Positions 37,401-43,129 of a stretch of DNA of 64,000 nt are shown here, in pieces. Positions within the stretch are counted from its first letter, which is position 1. The number at the start of each line of letters is the position of its first letter. Position numbers and translations under genes: made by a program. Below the pieces are notes generated by a model. It saw only the letters and a list, made by a program, of their open reading frames with translations. It did not search any database and had not been told where the DNA came from. The stretch is from assembly GCA_959347315.1 (NCBI GenBank), contig OY365810.1, forward strand, positions 31,952,083 through 32,016,082, given 5' to 3'. Source of the stretch: Bimastos eiseni (taxonomy: Eukaryota > Annelida > Clitellata > Crassiclitellata > Lumbricidae).

Positions 37401-40400
37401 GCATTCAATCTTCTTGTCTACATCGGCTTACCTAAGGATAATCTGGAAAACCAGAGATCAGGTGACCACATTGATCTTGTTATTCTCTTTACTGTCGTGG
37501 ATCTATATAAGCGTAAAATTGTGTTAAAGTGCTAATACGGATGAATATGAAGCTGTCGATAATTGTACTGCTAAGATAGGCTAAAGGCAAAGGCAGTTGG
37601 AACAAAGCAGGGACTTTGGACTTCTGGGTGCGTATATAATATGTAAAAATGATACAAGGAGGGAAACTCCAATCATGGTTGACAGTTGACACATGTTCAA
37701 TATCCTTGGTGCAGGGTTGATTCTGAATTGGGTGATGGCTGCACGCTATTACACGTGACATGGTAGGAGATCGGAAGATTTAGAAATAATGTATCTGGTT
37801 GTCCATTAAGAATGTTTTATAAGAGGTGTTAGTGATTATTTAAATTTTGAGAAATGGGGATTGATGGAAGTCAGAGGTCATGCTCATTGTGGATGCTTGC
37901 ATCAAACTTTTATTTTGATGCTGGATTCCTAGCAGACTGCAATTTTATTTATTTAAGTCTTGCTGAAGCTAAGAAGATGCAGCATAGCATTATAGTTTGT
38001 TGTTTTTCATTCTGTTTCTGTTTTTGTAGCAGTTTCTGCCACACTGGAGAGCTCTGGTTGTTGTCAGCTGACGAAGGAGAGGCTGAAGGAATCAGGAGCA
38101 AAGCCCGGAGCACTGTGGCATGTCTTCGATCCTCTGGACGCAGATAAAATCAGAGATCTCTTGAACAAGGTACAGCATTCACTCAAACCTACATTTTATA
38201 AGCACACATACATACACACAGACAAACACTGTACACCACACATGTGCACAGACACTCATGCTTGTTCTAGGCCCTCAAAACACTGCAAAGACTTGCCAGA
38301 TGTTTTTTCCACATCTTTAAAACGTAAACATTTCAATGGCAGTGGAGAGCTGTGCCAGGCACTTCAAAAGACAGGTGCCTTGGTGGAATGATTGACTGGC
38401 ATTCACAGCGTCTGTTGTGGCTTGTGTTCTGAACATTGACAGTTCAGGAATTGTTGGTTGCAGATTGCGTCCGAACGAGGTGAAGAGGTCGAGTTGCACC
38501 ACGATCCCCTACACTCGCAGAATTGGTATCTAGATGAGAGACTGAGGGGACGCCTTCTCACCGAATACGGGGTCCAGTGCTACACGATTGTCCAGTGCCT
38601 TGGAGACGCCGTCTTCATTCCGGCTGGAGCACCACATCAGGTACAGCTGGAGAGAGAGAGGAACAAAAGCAATTCTTGTAGACTATTTTCCAGACTAAGT
38701 CGTGGTTTGATAATAGAGAGTCTAGGGTTGCAACTTGTATCAAGGTTTTGAACTGAGTTAAAAAATCTTTTGATAACCAAGTTCTTAGCATTCTCAAATC
38801 ATAACAAACAGCAAAGGTACTAATCTTTTATTCAAAATTGCCAAGCTCCCATAAAACTGCAACACACCCTATTTGTAGGGTGTCAACCTAAGTATTTAAT
38901 TTTTAAATTTCTTCACTTTTGCATCACATCACCTTATACAAATGAGTTTCTAGATTGTCAAGGAGATGCAGTATATCAGAATCTTTACATCTCTTTAACC
39001 ATATCCATGGTAATATGCTACTCCTATGACTGTAGGATGCTCTTGATAGGTTCAGATTCTGCACAGCCATTTCTTCTGTCTGTCCTATAGTGCTGCGTAG
39101 TAGTTAGAAATCATACTTGGACAGGAGCAACGCTTTATGTATGATTTTAATTGAGGAAGTTTAGTTTTTGCAATAGTTTGTTCTTTCAGTTGCTGTGGGC
39201 AAATTCTGGTTTTTCTTTGGTTCAGATTCTGACCTGTTGTGCTTTTGGCTTTTGATTAAGTGACCAGTGCTTGGTTTCAACAGTTCACAGAGCTATTATA
39301 TAATTTAATGTAAGTCTGATCCTATTTAGTGTAATTTATGGAGCTAAACTTTTAGAGAAAGTAGTAAAACTGAGGTAAGCATTGTGCTTTCAGTGTGTAC
39401 TCCTTTGTGTTGCTGTAGGTATTAAACCTGAACAGCTGCATCAAGGTAGCGGCTGACTTTGTCTCGCCAGAAAATATGGACAACTGCTTCCGGATGACAC
39501 AGGAGTGCAGGCAGCGCTCAAGCAATGCTCATGGTGGCAGTGGCATCCATGAAGACAAACTGCAGGTGGGTTAGCCACTGTTGGTGATTGCTTATGACTA
39601 CAGTGCTGCATCATTTATGTTTTCCCCATCGATTGTGTTTCCGTCTAGTTGAATGTACCAGAAGGGCATCTGCTTACCACGTTCTTTCTTCAGTTCATGG
39701 AAAATAGATTCATGAAAACGTAAAATGACTGGATCAAGTTGAGCCAGACTGTTGATGGGTTTAAAAAGTAGTGAATTGGTTAACCAGATAGTTGTTGGGT
39801 TTAAAATGGTATGTAGTGAATTGGTTAACCAGATAGATGTTGGGTTTAAAATGGTATGTAGTGAATTGGTTAACCAGATAGTTGTTGGGTTTAAAATGGT
39901 ATGTAGTGAATTGGTTAACCAGATAGTTGTTGGGTTTAAAATGGTATGTAGTGAATTGGTTAACCAGATAGTTGTTGGGTTTAAAATGGTATGTAGTGAA
40001 TTGGTTAACCAGATAGTTATTGGGTTTAAAATGGTATGTAGGGAATTGGTTAAGTGTTTCTGGAGATGAGTACTATTTGGTGTGAATAGCTTGGATGTGT
40101 ATCATTAAATGTCTTCTAACTACCTAACTAACTATTCAAGTAATTTGTTGAATTGCGGTCTTGGTTAGCCATATTAACACATTAAGAAATGCCTTATAAC
40201 AAGGTCCTTATATAATGAGATGATTTCTATGGCTGATCCAATTTTAGATACATATCCTCAACTTATTATTCATTGCTATTAGGTGATATGATGGAGCATT
40301 TTGTAAAAAGTCTCTGATGCCTTTTAGAAGTAATTATATTAATGATGTCTAATTGTTTTCTGCAGGTGAATAATATCTTATATCACGCTGTGAAGGACGC

Positions 40401-40443
40401 AATTGCCGTGCTTCACGATACTGCGCCAAAATACGAAGGTTGA
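549..40443 (+). CDS. KDM3: KDM3/JMJD1-family JmjC histone H3K9 demethylase (5'-truncated, 18 exons)
   Basis: Exons: 549-674, 5997-6203, 8235-8319, 21051-21160, 21672-21804, 22610-24353, 26748-26901, 27436-29559, 30246-30410, 31318-31552, 32919-33123, 34012-34229, 34838-35110, 36280-37461, 38030-38169, 38464-38640, 39419-39565, 40366-40443. All have GT/AG borders and matching phases and sum to 7,503 nt (2,500 aa plus stop). Residues are numbered from position 549. Conserved blocks match animal KDM3A/KDM3B/JMJD1C: N-terminal region (1-140), Cys-rich region (about 1695-1840), C6 zinc finger (C1851, C1854, C1865, C1868, C1873, C1876), LKDLL (2031-2035), and JmjC domain (about 2120-2450) with H2295, D2297 and H2425 as predicted Fe(II) ligands, equivalent to H1120/D1122/H1249 of human KDM3A. 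The family removes methyl groups from H3K9me1/2 in the nucleus using Fe(II) and 2-oxoglutarate. The length is close to JMJD1C (about 2,540 aa). Human KDM3A has roughly 110 residues before the first block seen here, so one or more first exons lie left of the window. Invertebrates usually have one KDM3 gene, so I do not assign a vertebrate paralogue. Confidence 0.93.
1997..2225 (+). mobile_element. tRNA-derived SINE, family 1, copy a
   Basis: The head TTAACGGTTAGTATGCTG is tRNA-like (A-box region), followed by GTCATGATTCTAAG where a decayed B box would lie. The body ends with GTGGCCACCTGCCATCATT. Head and tail both align with the copy at 19,935-20,150 (TAGTTAGCATGCTGGACTG ... GCTGGCCACCTACACCCATT), so the two are diverged copies of one short element. 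Confidence 0.55.
3488..3572 (-). mobile_element. Partial SINE, family 2, copy a
   Basis: The segment ATGGCTTCATCTTCTTAACC through CCCATCAACAGTGTA recurs at 6,448-6,520 with only small changes, and there it continues into a minus-strand tRNA-like head. This copy keeps only the tail portion. Confidence 0.5.
5997..6203 (+). CDS. KDM3: KDM3 window exon 2
   Basis: This exon has 69 codons, phase 0-0, between acceptor tctttgatag and donor gtgaga. It contains [20 protein letters not shown], matching the KDM3A block around NLVGSEVKIYSLDPSTQWFS, part of the conserved N-terminal region of unknown precise function. Confidence 0.88.
6448..6675 (-). mobile_element. tRNA-derived SINE, family 2, copy b
   Basis: Read on the minus strand, the head is GTGTAGTGGTTAAATG (A-box region) followed by GGGAGTTTAAATCCC (B-box-like). 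The CTGAGTTGGCT stretch is also found in the copy at 33,387-33,660, and the opposite end matches 3,488-3,572. Confidence 0.6.
7130..7385 (+). mobile_element. Possible non-LTR retroelement 3' tail
   Basis: This stretch ends in AATAAAGGCTACTTACTTAC, a polyadenylation signal followed by a short TTAC microsatellite. Many non-LTR elements end this way. No reverse-transcriptase homology is visible upstream, so only the tail is called. Confidence 0.3.
8123..8207 (+). repeat. 14-bp tandem repeat with AGGTCA-like hexamers
   Basis: There are six head-to-tail units of the type TTTAGGTCAATGTA. AGGTCA occurs exactly at 8127, 8141, 8183 and 8197, with variants GGGTCA (8155) and AAGTCA (8169), always at 14-bp spacing. 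It ends 28 bp before the next exon. Confidence 0.8.
8235..8319 (+). CDS. KDM3: KDM3 window exon 3
   Basis: The exon is 85 nt, phase 0 in and phase 1 out. It encodes [20 protein letters not shown], matching the KDM3A segment TLQVNCEEIPALKIVDPSLI. Acceptor tgtctgcttag, donor gtcagt. Confidence 0.85.
8511..8680 (+). mobile_element. Possible tRNA-like SINE remnant
   Basis: GAATGGTAATATGCTGGCAT followed by CACAGGTTTGATACCCATT has the spacing of an A-box-like and B-box-like pair (GGTTTGATACCC against GGTTCGANNCC). A short body follows. No second copy of the body was found in this window. Confidence 0.35.
12027..12488 (+). mobile_element. Non-autonomous hAT-type element
   Basis: The left end is CAGAGGTTCCTAACC and the right end GGTTGGGAACCGCTG. 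The right end's reverse complement is CAGCGGTTCCCAACC, so 13 of 15 bases of the terminal inverted repeats match. CAG...CTG ends with GGTTCCCAACC are typical of hAT transposons. The flanking 8-mers do not match, so the target-site duplication has decayed. There is no transposase ORF; at 462 bp it is a MITE-sized derivative. Confidence 0.7.
13201..13445. repeat. Foldback (nested inverted repeat) element
   Basis: Outer arms TGGTGTCCG (13201-13209) and CGGACACCA (13437-13445) are exact complements. Inner arms ATGAAAAGAATTATG (13305-13319) and CATAATTCTTTTCAT (13375-13389) are exact. Innermost arms GAAGCTGGAT (13328-13337) and ATCCAGCTTC (13357-13366) are exact. The whole can fold into a long interrupted hairpin typical of foldback MITEs. 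Confidence 0.7.
14230..15900. promoter_or_regulatory. Intronic GC/CpG-rich island, candidate internal promoter
   Basis: This stretch is strikingly GC- and CpG-rich compared with the AT-rich intron around it. It contains GGGCGGGCGGGCGGGC (GC boxes, about 14,268-14,283), a CCAAT motif near 14,394 and many CpGs. It lies between the N-terminal exons and the main body of KDM3, where an alternative first exon would yield a shorter protein. A 178-codon minus-strand ORF at 15,277-15,813 lies inside it but has no recognisable domain. I infer promoter function from composition only. Confidence 0.4.
16940..17740. repeat. Degenerate GGAT/GGTT repeats with CTG triplet runs
   Basis: Irregular GATGGATGG and GGTTGGGT-type repeats surround a more complex segment (about 17,190-17,460) that contains two CTG runs (about 17,210-17,226 and 17,387-17,402). 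Several overlapping ORFs on both strands come from this low-complexity sequence. Confidence 0.7.
19130..19640. repeat. TA-rich microsatellite cluster
   Basis: Several pure or near-pure (TA)n tracts occur at about 19,138-19,160, 19,208-19,227, 19,398-19,420 and 19,590-19,612, separated by AT-rich sequence that also contains TATATAAGC palindromes. Confidence 0.8.
19935..20150 (+). mobile_element. tRNA-derived SINE, family 1, copy b
   Basis: The head TAGTTAGCATGCTGGACTG is followed by GGTCAGATTCTCC, a B-box-like motif, then a body and the tail GCTGGCCACCTACACCCATT and AAGAAAATTAA. It is paired with the copy at 1,997-2,225. Confidence 0.6.
21051..21160 (+). CDS. KDM3: KDM3 window exon 4
   Basis: The exon is 110 nt, phase 1 in and phase 0 out, between tcttctgttgcag and gtaagt. 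It encodes an Arg/Ser-rich segment ([18 protein letters not shown]). This region is poorly conserved in the family, so the call rests on splice sites, the open frame and phase agreement with its neighbours. Confidence 0.75.
21161..21671 (+). other. KDM3 intron (0.5 kb)
   Basis: I see no repeat, exon or regulatory motif in this intron. Confidence 0.6.
21672..21804 (+). CDS. KDM3: KDM3 window exon 5
   Basis: The exon is 133 nt, phase 0 in and phase 1 out, between aaatttcag and gtagag. It encodes a basic segment beginning [16 protein letters not shown], possibly part of a nuclear localisation region. It is called on splice signals and exact phase agreement with the next exon. Confidence 0.7.
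21805..22609 (+). other. KDM3 intron (0.8 kb)
   Basis: AT-rich unique sequence; nothing recognisable. Confidence 0.55.
22610..24353 (+). CDS. KDM3: KDM3 window exon 6 (1.74-kb disordered exon)
   Basis: This 1,744-nt exon is phase 1 in and phase 2 out, acceptor tgtaaacag, donor gtaaga. It encodes about 581 residues rich in Ser, Thr, Asn and Lys. There is a basic cluster [12 protein letters not shown] near its start (probable NLS) and a run of nine Gln (24,166-24,192) near its end, just after [15 protein letters not shown], a short helical-looking stretch. It corresponds in position to the long variable, disordered region between the N-terminal and zinc-finger parts of KDM3B and JMJD1C. No globular domain is visible. 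Confidence 0.88.
24166..24192 (+). repeat. Coding CAG/CAA tract (Gln9)
   Basis: Six CAG, one CAA and two CAG codons encode nine glutamines inside the KDM3 disordered exon. The CAA interruption would stabilise the tract against slippage. Confidence 0.95.
24354..26747 (+). other. KDM3 intron (2.4 kb), largely one transposon
   Basis: Nearly all of this intron is occupied by the hAT-type element at 24,415-26,368. Only about 60 bp on the left and 380 bp on the right lie outside it. Confidence 0.6.
24415..26368. mobile_element. Non-autonomous hAT-type transposon (1.95 kb)
   Basis: The left end CAGTGATGTA (24415-24424) and right end TACATCACTG (26359-26368) form a perfect 10-bp terminal inverted repeat. 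GAGTC-rich subterminal sequence lies at both ends (GTCCGAGTCCAGAGG left, ACTCGAGTCTTGGAG right). The flanking 8-mers TTCTAAGG and TTCTACAG agree at 6 of 8 positions, consistent with an aged hAT target-site duplication. No ORF longer than about 62 codons is inside, so it encodes no transposase. Confidence 0.8.
26748..26901 (+). CDS. KDM3: KDM3 window exon 7
   Basis: The exon is 154 nt, phase 2 in and phase 0 out, between ctgttctgtag and gtaatt. It encodes about 51 residues ([18 protein letters not shown] onward) with a possible helix at [19 protein letters not shown]. Phase matches both neighbours. Confidence 0.8.
26902..27435 (+). other. KDM3 intron (0.5 kb)
   Basis: Unique AT-rich sequence without recognisable elements. 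Confidence 0.55.
27436..29559 (+). CDS. KDM3: KDM3 window exon 8 (2.1-kb disordered exon)
   Basis: The exon is 708 codons, phase 0-0, between tttttgttgtag and gtaagt. It is low complexity with Ser, Ala and Thr runs (for example [20 protein letters not shown]). A more conserved-looking segment with alternating hydrophobic and basic residues, [20 protein letters not shown], lies near the C-terminal end. The exon forms most of the disordered middle of the protein. Its size alone makes this family member JMJD1C-like in length. Confidence 0.88.
29560..30245 (+). other. KDM3 intron (0.7 kb)
   Basis: No repeat or exon recognisable. Confidence 0.55.
30246..30410 (+). CDS. KDM3: KDM3 window exon 9 (basic)
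   Basis: The exon is 55 codons, phase 0-0, between gtctttgcag and gtgagt. It is very rich in Lys/Arg ([16 protein letters not shown] and [10 protein letters not shown]), giving one or two probable nuclear localisation signals. It contains KSEPP, a possible SUMOylation-type site only by motif. Confidence 0.83.
30494..30564. mobile_element. 71-bp hairpin MITE-like element
   Basis: Left arm TTAACCCATTAACGACCAGC and right arm GCTGGTCGTTAAAGGGTTAA are complementary over 22 bp with one mismatch and are separated by about 27 nt. TTAA ends are the preferred target of piggyBac-type transposition, but no duplication can be separated from the arms. The tightness of the match suggests a fairly young copy or a constrained hairpin. 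Confidence 0.65.
30749..30790 (-). mobile_element. Probable non-LTR retroelement 3' tail
   Basis: Read on the minus strand this is AATAAAGAATATTCTTACTT followed by TTAC repeats: a polyadenylation signal plus short tandem tail, the same layout as at 7,364-7,384 on the plus strand. No coding part is visible. Confidence 0.35.
31318..31552 (+). CDS. KDM3: KDM3 window exon 10
   Basis: The exon is 235 nt, phase 0 in and phase 1 out. The right frame begins [14 protein letters not shown], followed by a Ser-rich stretch with about ten Ser codons and ends [17 protein letters not shown] competing open frame starting at 31,293 crosses the acceptor ttaatag and is out of phase with both neighbours, so I rejected it. 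Confidence 0.82.
31626..31698 (+). repeat. 73-bp dispersed direct repeat, copy 1
   Basis: The segment TTATGATACAGACTTAGAGT to GCTCTCTTTCGTCT recurs almost unchanged at 34,447-34,519, with only about three substitutions. Both copies lie in KDM3 introns in the same orientation. Confidence 0.85.
31911..32112 (-). mobile_element. SINE, family 2, copy c
   Basis: It shares GAGGCAGCC, TTCATTTT, GTGAGAGCG, GGCCAGTCCT, GTTGACTAGGG, GCAGATGGAGCA and AAATCTGAAA-type blocks, in the same order, with the copy at 33,387-33,660. The tRNA-like head (right end) is decayed. Confidence 0.6.
32501..32830. mobile_element. hAT-type MITE with perfect 8-bp TSD
   Basis: CTGTAACC occurs immediately left (32493-32500) and immediately right (32831-32838) of the element, a perfect 8-bp target-site duplication. 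The element begins CAGCGTTTCCCGAACTG and ends TTTGACTACGCTG, the CAGCG...CGCTG termini and internal GTTTCCC expected of hAT elements. At 330 bp, with no ORF, it is non-autonomous. Confidence 0.82.
32919..33123 (+). CDS. KDM3: KDM3 window exon 11 (Cys-rich region)
   Basis: The exon is 205 nt, phase 1 in and phase 2 out, between tgtgctgcag and gtcagt. It contains [20 protein letters not shown] and [10 protein letters not shown], matching FVQDDSC..., LPKCREC and VFCRFFHFRR in human KDM3A. Cysteines at CHKV, KCREC and FCRF are conserved and probably bind zinc ahead of the C6 finger. Confidence 0.93.
33124..34011 (+). other. KDM3 intron (0.9 kb)
   Basis: It contains a family-2 SINE (33,387-33,660); the rest is unremarkable. 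Confidence 0.6.
33387..33660 (-). mobile_element. tRNA-derived SINE, family 2, copy d (best preserved)
   Basis: On the minus strand the head reads TCTAGTGGTTAGTGGGATGG, then GAGAGTTCAAATTCCC, a clear A-box/B-box pair with tRNA-like spacing. The body runs leftwards through CCATCTGCTTCCC, CAACTCAGCG and GGACTGGCC to GGCTGCCTC. It shares most blocks with the copies at 6,448 and 31,911. Confidence 0.72.
34012..34229 (+). CDS. KDM3: KDM3 window exon 12
   Basis: The exon is 218 nt, phase 2 in and phase 1 out, between gctgttgacag and gtaagc. It encodes [20 protein letters not shown] and [20 protein letters not shown], matching VLRVEGFLTPNKYDNEAIGL and KYILANIGDHFCQMVISEKE of human KDM3A. Confidence 0.93.
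34230..34837 (+). other. KDM3 intron (0.6 kb)
   Basis: It contains the second copy of the 73-bp repeat (34,447-34,519). Nothing else is recognisable. Confidence 0.6.
34447..34519 (+). repeat. 73-bp dispersed direct repeat, copy 2
   Basis: Partner of 31,626-31,698, same orientation and nearly identical. It lacks visible target duplications, so it may be a fragment of a larger retroelement. Confidence 0.85.
34838..35110 (+). CDS. KDM3: KDM3 window exon 13 (C6 zinc finger)
   Basis: The exon is 273 nt, phase 1-1, between ttctaccag and gtgagt. It encodes [20 protein letters not shown] and [18 protein letters not shown], with the spacing CX2C-X10-CX2C-X4-CX2C (residues 1851-1876). It ends with [17 protein letters not shown]. 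The C6 finger is the KDM3 hallmark and is required with JmjC for demethylase activity in human KDM3A. All six cysteines are present. Confidence 0.96.
35111..36279 (+). other. KDM3 intron (1.2 kb)
   Basis: AT-rich unique sequence. I see no repeat or missed exon, and the phases on both sides agree without one. Confidence 0.6.
36280..37461 (+). CDS. KDM3: KDM3 window exon 14 (LXXLL motif and first half of JmjC)
   Basis: The exon is 1,182 nt, phase 1-1, between attttttag and gtgacc. It includes [14 protein letters not shown] (matching VGDIVHSVRAKWGIK), LKDLL (residues 2031-2035) followed by [13 protein letters not shown], then the JmjC start ([18 protein letters not shown]), [51 protein letters not shown] and [10 protein letters not shown], in which H2295 and D2297 are the first two iron ligands. 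The LKDLL aligns with LRNLL of KDM3A, a nuclear-receptor-box-type motif. Confidence 0.97.
37462..38029 (+). other. KDM3 intron (0.6 kb)
   Basis: No element recognised. The upstream frame stays open for 74 nt past the donor, giving a short alternative end, but the following exon restores the JmjC fold. Confidence 0.6.
38030..38169 (+). CDS. KDM3: KDM3 window exon 15
   Basis: The exon is 140 nt, phase 1 in and phase 0 out, between tttttgtag and gtacag. It encodes [20 protein letters not shown] followed by KIRDLLNK, matching [20 protein letters not shown] of human KDM3A. Confidence 0.93.
38464..38640 (+). CDS. KDM3: KDM3 window exon 16 (second iron-binding His)
   Basis: The exon is 59 codons, phase 0-0. 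It encodes [39 protein letters not shown] and AGAPHQ, with H2425 in APHQ (codon 38635-38637) as the third iron ligand. The match to DPIHDQSWYLDRSLRKRLHQ and FIPAGAPHQ of KDM3A is strong. Confidence 0.97.
38641..39418 (+). other. KDM3 intron (0.8 kb)
   Basis: No recognisable element. Confidence 0.6.
39419..39565 (+). CDS. KDM3: KDM3 window exon 17
   Basis: The exon is 49 codons, phase 0-0, between tgttgctgtag and gtgggt. It encodes [20 protein letters not shown], matching [20 protein letters not shown] in human KDM3A, and ends HEDKLQ as in the human protein. Confidence 0.96.
39752..40062 (+). repeat. 45-bp minisatellite in the penultimate KDM3 intron
   Basis: About six and a half tandem copies of a 45-bp unit (GTAGTGAATTGGTTAACCAG plus ATAGTTGTTGGGTTTAAAAT plus GGTAT), nearly identical. 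Because 45 is a multiple of three, one frame stays open through the whole array and reads as repeated [15 protein letters not shown]. The array lies wholly within the intron 39,566-40,365. Confidence 0.95.
40366..40443 (+). CDS. KDM3: KDM3 last exon
   Basis: The exon is 25 codons plus TGA (40441-40443), phase 0, acceptor ttttctgcag. It encodes [20 protein letters not shown], matching VKNVIYHAVKDAVAMLKASE at the human C-terminus, so this is the natural end of the protein. Confidence 0.96.
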   Translation: MNNILYHAVKDAIAVLHDTAPKYEG

Positions 40444-42535
40444 ACAACGACCAACGGTTGAATCACGCTCACCCCGATCTTTTTGAAATGCCGCTTTTAC
40501 GAGCAACTTCAACGACAGTGTTCTCATTATGAAGACCAACTCAGGATATCGTCAGCTCATGCAGCCTGTTGGAGGATTCATATCACATCACCATCCTCCG
40601 AAACCAGTCATCGCACAGTTGTTGACAAGAGACAGAACGTCCGCCTGACGAATGCGCTCGTGCACAACGCGAGCTGCCTGCGCGCCTCGGCTCTCGTGGA
40701 GGTATGATGCAGAGAAGGGCAGCCCTTCCAGGATGCAGACATTTCTGTTCCTGATTGAGATGCTTGGGAGATAAAAAGCAATTGATCCCCATTCTCTCTC
40801 TGTTGACTGTTGCTGCAAACATCGTTCTTTTCATCTGAGAACGTCTCACCCATTGTAGATTTCAGCCTCTTTACGACTGCATGCTTATACAGAGAAATTT
40901 TACGAGCATGCACATTGGTGTAAATGTACCTACAGATGTATATATATTGTATGTATGTATATAGTGTGTATGTATATTGTGTATGCACTATGTACATGTA
41001 TGCATATATGTATGTGTATGTAGCTGTATTCACACACACATATATATACGCATGTGCTTGAATCTGTATTCGCATATGGAATTTATGCACAATCTAATTA
41101 TAAATATGACTGTTAGGGGTAAAAATGCAGCAGACTCTGTACGATGAAGCCGCTAGTTGTGTCGCTTGTACTTGTGAATATAGAATTATATTTTTGTGTT
41201 TGGCGCGTACGTGCAGCATGTATACTTGTGTTAGCTGTTCTGTTTAGCCGTGCGCACAGAGCGCGTGCCCTACACGTACACCAGTTGAAAGCTGTGACTG
41301 TTTAACAGTTACACCAATTGTTATGAGTTATGAAATTCAGTTCCGACCTTCAGATGTTCTTTTCTGTGTTATTTCCTCGGATGATTATAATAATTATATA
41401 TACATGAAGCATAATCTGTGCATGAGAGAGGTGGATCATCATAAGCCAGGCTTAACTGTTTAAGCCTTTTGCATGTCTTAAACTCAGGGATTTTGATTAC
41501 CGTAATCGCTTTTGGTCGAAGATATCGATGACCGACCGACAGACTGTCCACCGTTTTCATCGCATGCTTTGCTATTGGCAACTTACGAGTTTTAAAAGTT
41601 TCCGTCTACAGCAATATTCTAGCTTTGAATCATTAAATTTCTTGCCAAGGTAATAGTTGCTAAGAAACGGTGTAATTGAATGTACGAATTCAGAAATGTA
41701 GATGTTTCAGTCTATTGTTGAAACTTATGTTCATGCTCTATATTATTTACAATTATTCACTTGTACACGAATTTCAATTTTCCTGTATGATATTTTTCAA
41801 ATCATTTGTACTCTACATTTGAAATGTAACATAACAATGCAAGTCATTAATTCACTACAGCAGACATGCTAATGATGGCTTCTAAGCAAATAGCAGGGCT
41901 ACTTTTTGTGGGGTCTTGTACTGGGGTCTGGTTACCAGTTCTAGAAGAGATTTGTTAAATAGTTGCAGTATCAGGTTGGGTTTGGTGAATTCAAAAACAT
42001 GAAGAACTAGGAAATGACCTTCAAATTAATTCTGTGCTCTAGTTTCTACTGCTGAAGAACCTCTGTGATGTTACGGCGCCGGGCAATTATCGGAAAACGA
42101 ATATAAGTTTTAGACATTATGTTTCTTGTCCCATCAGCGCTGAACACAGGAGATAGGAGATAGTTGTGTGCTGTCAACAGACTCCCTTAGTTTAGCAATT
42201 GTTCAACAACCGGATAAATGATGACGGTACATTGGGCCCAGTGAGTGTAGTATTAATGAAGCTCATGTGAGCATGATACCGAAAGAGTACTAAGGTCCGG
42301 TTTGAGGAAGGCCTGCAGGGTAAAGGCGGAGGTACACGCAGATAAACTATATTTGGTGATAGATATTTAGGTCACTTGTTGCTAAATTTGTCATTGACTG
42401 AATAATGATTGTGATTCGAGGAATAATTGCGAATGTTTTAATTAAAAACTTTTGAAAATTATGCGTCGGTGGCAATTGACGAACGAACTTCTCGGTAAGG
42501 AAGTGAGAAGATAATTAAATAAATAAAGGCATTTT
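40444..42535 (+). other. KDM3 3' UTR and flank
   Basis: This is non-coding after the stop. TATG/CATA-rich microsatellite sequence lies at 40,930-41,060. An ATTAAA occurs at about 41,631 and overlapping AATAAA signals lie at 42,518-42,527, either of which could end the transcript. The minus-strand ORFs at 40,608-41,090 are shadows of this sequence. Confidence 0.4.
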
Positions 42536-43129
42536 CACACTGGTGGGCTTCGTCTGTGTCTAATTAATCTTTCGGATAATTATTACACAGTGTCACACGC
42601 ACTCGAGTGAGCGAGGTATAAGCAGCCGGCAATGAGAGTAGCCTTAAACTTAATTGCCTATAATTAGGCCTACATAGGATAGTATAAATATCCTGGAATG
42701 GCAATTACAAGTGAGGGTACATGCATGTAGGCCCGGTGTATCCCTGTCCATGCACTTCTTACAATAGCACCTAAGTGACTCACTAGGGCTATAGCGCTAC
42801 AAACGCCAGCGGTTTTCAGATTTTTTTACAGTCACATTGAACCTCTCGGGTTTCAACTTCTCGTTTCGGCCTGAGAATATCACGCTATACAATATTTAAA
42901 ATACACACTACGTGAATGCTTTAAATTTAAAACATCGGATCACATAGATTAACGTTGTACCACGAACTTCGGTAATTGTATTTTTAAAGTGTCTTCACGT
43001 GGCCGACCACAAACCTTGAAATTTTTCAAAGCAAATTTTGAATGGACGCCTCCACTTTTTTTATTTAGCCTATCCATTATCCATATAAAGCTCCAGAAGT
43101 TTGGTCAGCACACCATGAATCCATGAGCC

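Noticed and set aside
40608..41090. 160-codon minus-strand ORF in the KDM3 3' flank
   Set aside because: It is Tyr/Thr/Ile-rich from a TATG/CATA microsatellite and contains no domain.
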